A DNA stretch of 9,154 nt from assembly GCA_016201185.1 (NCBI GenBank), contig JACQDG010000090.1:1-9154 (forward strand), in the 5' to 3' direction. This DNA comes from Acidobacteriota bacterium. GTDB taxonomy: Bacteria > Acidobacteriota > Terriglobia > Bryobacterales > JACQDG01. The translations under genes and the position numbers were made by a program. Of this stretch, positions 5,535 to 9,154 are shown in pieces; within the stretch, counting starts at the first letter, position 1, and every line of letters starts with the position of its first letter. The notes under the pieces are model-generated. The model ran no database searches. It had not been told where the DNA came from and saw nothing but the letters and a program-made list of their open reading frames with translations.

Positions 5535-8500
5535 GCTTCGCTCCCCGGTGTTGGCTCGTAGTAGCGGCTGTTCGGATCGTCCGGGTCGAGCGACGGCGAG
5601 AGCCGGCGCGCGCGCCCTTCCAGCACCGCATAGACCAGCGGGAGGATGGTCAGGGTCGCCACCGTCGCCGCCGCCAGGCCTCCAATCACCGCCCGGCCCA
5701 GCGGGGCGCTTTGCTCGCCCCCTTCGCCCAGGCCCAGCGCCATAGGTATCATCCCTGCCATCATCGCCATGGCGGTCATGAGAATCGCCCGCAACCTCCC
5801 GCGCGCCCCTTCCAGGGCGGCTTCATGGGGCGAAGCCCCTTCCCGCCGCGCCATCTCCGCGAAGGTGACCAGTAGAATGGCGTTGGCCACCGCCACCCCA
5901 ATCGCCATGATCGCTCCCATGAACGATTGCACATTGAGGGTGGTGCCGGTGAGCAGCAAGGCGATCATCACCCCGCAGATGACAGCCGGAACCGTGGAGA
6001 TGACGGCGCCGGCCAGCCGAAACGATTGAAAGTTGGCTGCCAGCAGCAGGAAGATCACCACGATCGACAGCGCCAGCCCGGTGCGCAGGCCCGCCATCGT
6101 CTCCTCGAGGGGGGCCACCTGCCCGCGCACCGCCACCGTCACCCCGCGCGGCGGATCGCCCGCCCGCCGGATCGCCGCCCGAACCTTTTCCGCTGCTTGC
6201 CCCAGGACCTCGCCGTGAATATTGGCAGTCAGGCTCAGCATCCGCTGCATGTTGTACCGGTCGATCTCTCCCATGGCGGTTCCGTAGCGCACCTCGGCCA
6301 CATCGCCTAGCAGGGGTCGCGGGGCGCCGTTTACCATCACCGGCAAATCCCGCACATCCTCGACGGAGCTCATCTTATGCTGCGGGATCTCCACTTGTAT
6401 CTGAAAGGCGTTGCCGCTGGCCGGGTCGCGCCAGAAATTGGGATCGATGAAGCGGCTGGAGGAGGTGGCCGCCACCAGCGACCGGGCCACATCGGCCGTG
6501 GTCAGCCCGAGTTGGCCGGCCCGCTCCCGATCCACCGTGACGTTCACGGTAGGATAGTCCAGCGGCTGGCCGAATTGCAGGTCGCGAAGCGACGGAATCT
6601 TGGCCAGCTCCACGCGAATCTTCTCCGCGAATGGCCGATTGGCCGCCAGGTTCGGCCCCGCCACCGTCACCTCGATCGGAGCTGGCGAGCCGAAGCTCAT
6701 TACCTGGCTGATGATGTCCCCGGCTTCGAAGGAGAAATTCGTGCCGGGCAATGCCTCCGACAGCTTGCGCCGCAGCCGCTCTTTCAGGTCCTCCACCTGA
6801 ACCCGTGCTTCCGGCTTGAGCGCCACTTGCAGCACGGCCTCGTGCGGGCCGCTGGTCCAGAGGAAGATCGTGTTGATGGGATAACTGGGCGGCTGCACAC
6901 CGATAAATCCGGCCGTGATCTGGACATTGTCCGCACCCGCTTCCTGGCGGATGGCATCGAGCGCCTTCAGCGCCACGAGCTCCGTCCTCTCAATCCGCGT
7001 GCCCGTCGGAGCGCGCAGTCGCAACTGGAATTGCTTTGCCTGGGATGCGGGGAAGATCTCAGTCCCCAACCGGGGCGCCAGAACGAACAGCAGAATGACG
7101 ACACCGGCGGCGTAAGCGGCCAGAAGCGGCCACCGCAACCGGAGCGCGATACGCGCCACGCGGGTGTAAACGGCCTGGAGGGTTCCGAACAACCCGCGAC
7201 CTTCCTCGTCCGCGTGGCCCCGGCGCATAACCCAGGTGGCCATCACCGGCAGCAGTGTGCTCGACAGCACATAGGACGAAAGCATAGCGAATCCCACCGC
7301 GAGCGACAGCGGGATGAACAACTGCCGGCCCACCCCCACCATGAAGAACGAGGGGATGAAGACGGAGAGGATGCAAAGCATGGCCAGCAGGCGCGGGATC
7401 GCCGTCTTGCGGCAAGCGTCCAGCACGGAGCGGGGCCGCGAGAGCCCCGCGACCATGTGCGTGTGGATATTCTCGACCTCTACTGTAGCCTCGTCCACAA
7501 GAATGCCGACCGCCAGGGCGAGACCGCCGAGGGTCATCAGGTTGATGCTCTGCCCGCTCGCCCAGAGCCAGACGGTGGCCGAGAGCAGAGAGAAAGGAAT
7601 CGTCATCACGACGATGAAAGCGCTGCGCCAGTCGCGCAAAAACAGCAGGACCATCAGCCCGGTCAGCACCGCACCCAGCAAACCTTCCGTCACCAGGTTG
7701 CGGATGGCGTTGGTCACATAGCCGGACTGATCAAATTCCAGCCGGATGTCCACATCCTCCGGGGCCACGGCGCGCATGCGGGGCAGTGCTTCCCTCACCC
7801 GCCGGATCACCGCCAGCGTGGAAGCATCGGCGCGCTTGGTTACGGGGATGTACACTGTACGCCGCCCGTTCACGTGAGCATAGCCGGTGACCACGTCGGT
7901 GCCGTTCTCAACCGAGCCGATGTCCCGGAGGTACACCGCCGGCCCGGACCCGATACGGATGGGCATGGAGTCGAGCTCGTGCAGATTGCCTCCCATCACG
8001 GAATTGGTGGAGGCGATGCGCAACAGGCTCTCCGTCCGCACATTGCCCGAGGGCATCACGATGGTACCCCGGTTGACGGCGGCGATCACCTCCTCGGGCG
8101 ACAGGCGATAGGCGCGCAGGCGCTCCGGATCGACGCGAATCACGATGGTCCGCTGGTTGCCGCCGAACGGGGGCGGCGCCGAAACGCCCGGCAGCGTGGC
8201 AAACAGCGGCCGGACGCGGTTCAGCGCGATATCCTGCATCTCGCCCGGACTGCGGATGGGGCTGGAGAAGACGAGCTGGCCGACGGGCACGCTGCCGGCG
8301 TCGTAGCGGACGATAAACGGCGGCACGGCCCCCGGCGGCATGAAGGCCCGGGCGCGGTTCACGTAGCCCACCACCTCGGCCAGCGCCTGGCTCATGTCGG
8401 TGCCGGGGTGGAAGACCAGCTTCATCAGGGCCACGCCCTGGATGTTCTTCGATTCCACGTGCTCGATGCCGGTGATGTAGAGGAAGTGATACTCGTAGTA

Positions 8501-8695
8501 ATAGGTGAGGAAGCCCTCCATCTGGGAGGGGTCCATGCCGCCGTAAGGCTGGGCCACGAAAACCGCCGGCGCCCCCAGCCTGGGAAAGATATCCACCAGC
8601 ATGTTCCGCACCGCCAGGATAGAGCACAGGGCCACCGCAACCACGATCACCAGAACCGTCATGGGCCGCCGCAAGGCGGCCAGGACAAGCCGCAT
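5531..8695 (-). CDS. RND-superfamily efflux permease
   Basis: This 1054-residue inner-membrane protein is a full-length RND transporter that drives export by proton influx. It shows the duplicated RND layout: TM1 (about 11-30), a large periplasmic porter region, TM2-6 (335-490), TM7 (524-541), a second periplasmic region and TM8-12 (873-1025). TM4 reads GGLALAVGILVDEATVEVENIHTHM (390-414), where Asp401-Glu402 take the place of AcrB Asp407-Asp408. TM10 reads IGVAVANAILLVTF (932-945), with Ala937 where AcrB has Lys940. Arg967 and Thr974 match AcrB Arg971 and Thr978. The first porter subdomain has an aromatic run, YYYEYHFLY (65-73). The methionine set typical of CusA-type metal exporters is not evident, so substrate class is unassigned, with hydrophobic or amphiphilic compounds more likely than metals. 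The start ATG 8695 has GAGG 6 bases upstream (8702-8705), within the end of the channel gene. It belongs to one operon with the channel and adaptor genes. Confidence 0.97.
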   Translation of the reverse strand: MRLVLAALRRPMTVLVIVVAVALCSILAVRNMLVDIFPRLGAPAVFVAQPYGGMDPSQMEGFLTYYYEYHFLYITGIEHVESKNIQGVALMKLVFHPGTDMSQALAEVVGYVNRARAFMPPGAVPPFIVRYDAGSVPVGQLVFSSPIRSPGEMQDIALNRVRPLFATLPGVSAPPPFGGNQRTIVIRVDPERLRAYRLSPEEVIAAVNRGTIVMPSGNVRTESLLRIASTNSVMGGNLHELDSMPIRIGSGPAVYLRDIGSVENGTDVVTGYAHVNGRRTVYIPVTKRADASTLAVIRRVREALPRMRAVAPEDVDIRLEFDQSGYVTNAIRNLVTEGLLGAVLTGLMVLLFLRDWRSAFIVVMTIPFSLLSATVWLWASGQSINLMTLGGLALAVGILVDEATVEVENIHTHMVAGLSRPRSVLDACRKTAIPRLLAMLCILSVFIPSFFMVGVGRQLFIPLSLAVGFAMLSSYVLSSTLLPVMATWVMRRGHADEEGRGLFGTLQAVYTRVARIALRLRWPLLAAYAAGVVILLFVLAPRLGTEIFPASQAKQFQLRLRAPTGTRIERTELVALKALDAIRQEAGADNVQITAGFIGVQPPSYPINTIFLWTSGPHEAVLQVALKPEARVQVEDLKERLRRKLSEALPGTNFSFEAGDIISQVMSFGSPAPIEVTVAGPNLAANRPFAEKIRVELAKIPSLRDLQFGQPLDYPTVNVTVDRERAGQLGLTTADVARSLVAATSSSRFIDPNFWRDPASGNAFQIQVEIPQHKMSSVEDVRDLPVMVNGAPRPLLGDVAEVRYGTAMGEIDRYNMQRMLSLTANIHGEVLGQAAEKVRAAIRRAGDPPRGVTVAVRGQVAPLEETMAGLRTGLALSIVVIFLLLAANFQSFRLAGAVISTVPAVICGVMIALLLTGTTLNVQSFMGAIMAIGVAVANAILLVTFAEMARREGASPHEAALEGARGRLRAILMTAMAMMAGMIPMALGLGEGGEQSAPLGRAVIGGLAAATVATLTILPLVYAVLEGRARRLSPSLDPDDPNSRYYEPTPGSEA

Positions 8696-8698
8696 GCT

Positions 8699-9154
8699 TT
8701 ACCTCGTCTGCTGCAGGTACGGTGCGAGATCCCCCTGCACCGCCCGTAGCGCCAGCAGGCCCCGCCAGACGCCCAGCCCGGCTAGCGAATCGTCAATCTC
8801 GGCCTCGACCAGCAGCCGCTGCGCCTCGGCCACCTCCACCACCGTCGCCAGCCCTGCTTTGTAGCGGGCCATGGCCTGCTGCTCGAGCGCCCGGGCTGCC
8901 GCTAGTTGCACCGGCGTGTTTTCGGCCACCCGGCGCGCGCCCTCCAGCGCCGCCCGTGCCTTTTCCAATTCCCCCTTCAGGTCCTGCAGGATCTGCTCGT
9001 AGCGGGCCTTTTCGGCGCGCTCGTTAAACACCTCGATCTGCTTCCGGCTGCGGATCGACGGCAGATCGAACGCCGGGAAGGTAACGGACATGCCCACTGC
9101 CCAGTTGGGAACGTCGGGAGCAAGCCCAGCCCCGGCGCCGCCCGTCGTGCCGTC
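8699..9154 (-). CDS. TolC-family outer membrane efflux channel, C-terminal part
   Basis: The frame stays open to the right edge, so this is the last 151 residues of a protein whose start lies outside the window; the in-frame GTG at 9097 is internal, because the codons before it give NWAVGMSVTFPAFDLPS, a typical beta-barrel strand of TolC-type proteins. The remainder is long amphipathic helix (about 40-150) with the family's second-repeat signature: ARYKAGLATVVEVAEAQRLLVEAE, then a helix ending LRAVQGDLAPYL. TolC proteins form a trimeric barrel in the outer membrane with a helical tunnel into the periplasm that docks onto the adaptor and RND permease. The stop TAA is 3 bases before the permease start and overlaps its ribosome-site region, so the two are cotranscribed. 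Having the channel gene first is less usual than the common adaptor-permease-channel order. Confidence is high for the family; the protein is incomplete here. Confidence 0.93.
   Translation of the reverse strand, partial: DGTTGGAGAGLAPDVPNWAVGMSVTFPAFDLPSIRSRKQIEVFNERAEKARYEQILQDLKGELEKARAALEGARRVAENTPVQLAAARALEQQAMARYKAGLATVVEVAEAQRLLVEAEIDDSLAGLGVWRGLLALRAVQGDLAPYLQQTR

Noticed and set aside
6377..8749. A 790-codon open frame on the plus strand, antisense to the RND permease gene
   Set aside because: Its product is rich in His, Arg, Gln and Gly with no domain, signal or hydrophobic pattern, and it mirrors the codon structure of a convincing permease gene. Long antisense frames are common in high-GC genes because stop codons are rare there.

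Overview
The window looks like a piece of a high-GC, gene-dense bacterial chromosome. The style of the proteins suggests an Acidobacteriota genome, perhaps of the Solibacter/Bryobacter type: a permease with a YYYEYHFLY stretch and a VDEATVEVENIHTH TM4 segment, a zinc-ribbon-like membrane protein, and a secreted beta-helix protein. This placement is an inference from recalled family resemblance, not from a search. There is no tRNA, rRNA, insertion sequence, CRISPR array or phage gene that I can see, and no gene-free stretch longer than about 75 bases.

Layout: one gene lies on the plus strand at the left edge, and everything else is on the minus strand. On the plus strand (3-872) is the C-terminal part of a right-handed parallel beta-helix protein, converging on the minus-strand cluster with 21 bases between stop codons. 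Reading the minus strand from right to left, the order is: the end of a TolC-type outer membrane channel (8699-9154, runs off the window); a full RND efflux permease (5531-8695); its periplasmic adaptor (4419-5534); a glutaryl-CoA dehydrogenase-type acyl-CoA dehydrogenase (3195-4364); a DUF2085 membrane protein (2750-3202); a single-pass membrane protein of unknown function (2166-2753); a four-helix membrane protein with half a zinc ribbon (1510-2091); and a UbiX flavin prenyltransferase (894-1505).

The minus-strand genes are packed tightly. The channel and permease are 3 bases apart, the permease and adaptor share ATGA, the dehydrogenase and DUF2085 gene overlap by 8 bases, the DUF2085 gene and its neighbour share ATGA, and the zinc-ribbon gene and ubiX are 4 bases apart. 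Only two gaps, of 54 and 74 bases, break the run, and neither holds a convincing terminator. The cluster may therefore be one long transcript or three sub-operons: pump; dehydrogenase plus two membrane proteins; zinc-ribbon protein plus UbiX.

The three pump genes together make a complete tripartite efflux system spanning both membranes. The dehydrogenase (lysine/tryptophan/aromatic degradation via glutaryl-CoA) and UbiX (prenylated FMN for UbiD-type decarboxylases) are metabolic enzymes with no obvious link to efflux. The most notable observations are the changed proton-relay residues in the permease (Asp-Glu instead of Asp-Asp in TM4 and Ala in place of the TM10 Lys), the reversed channel-permease-adaptor gene order, and the coupled pair of uncharacterised membrane proteins next to the dehydrogenase. 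I did not find a clearly new defence or mobile system.
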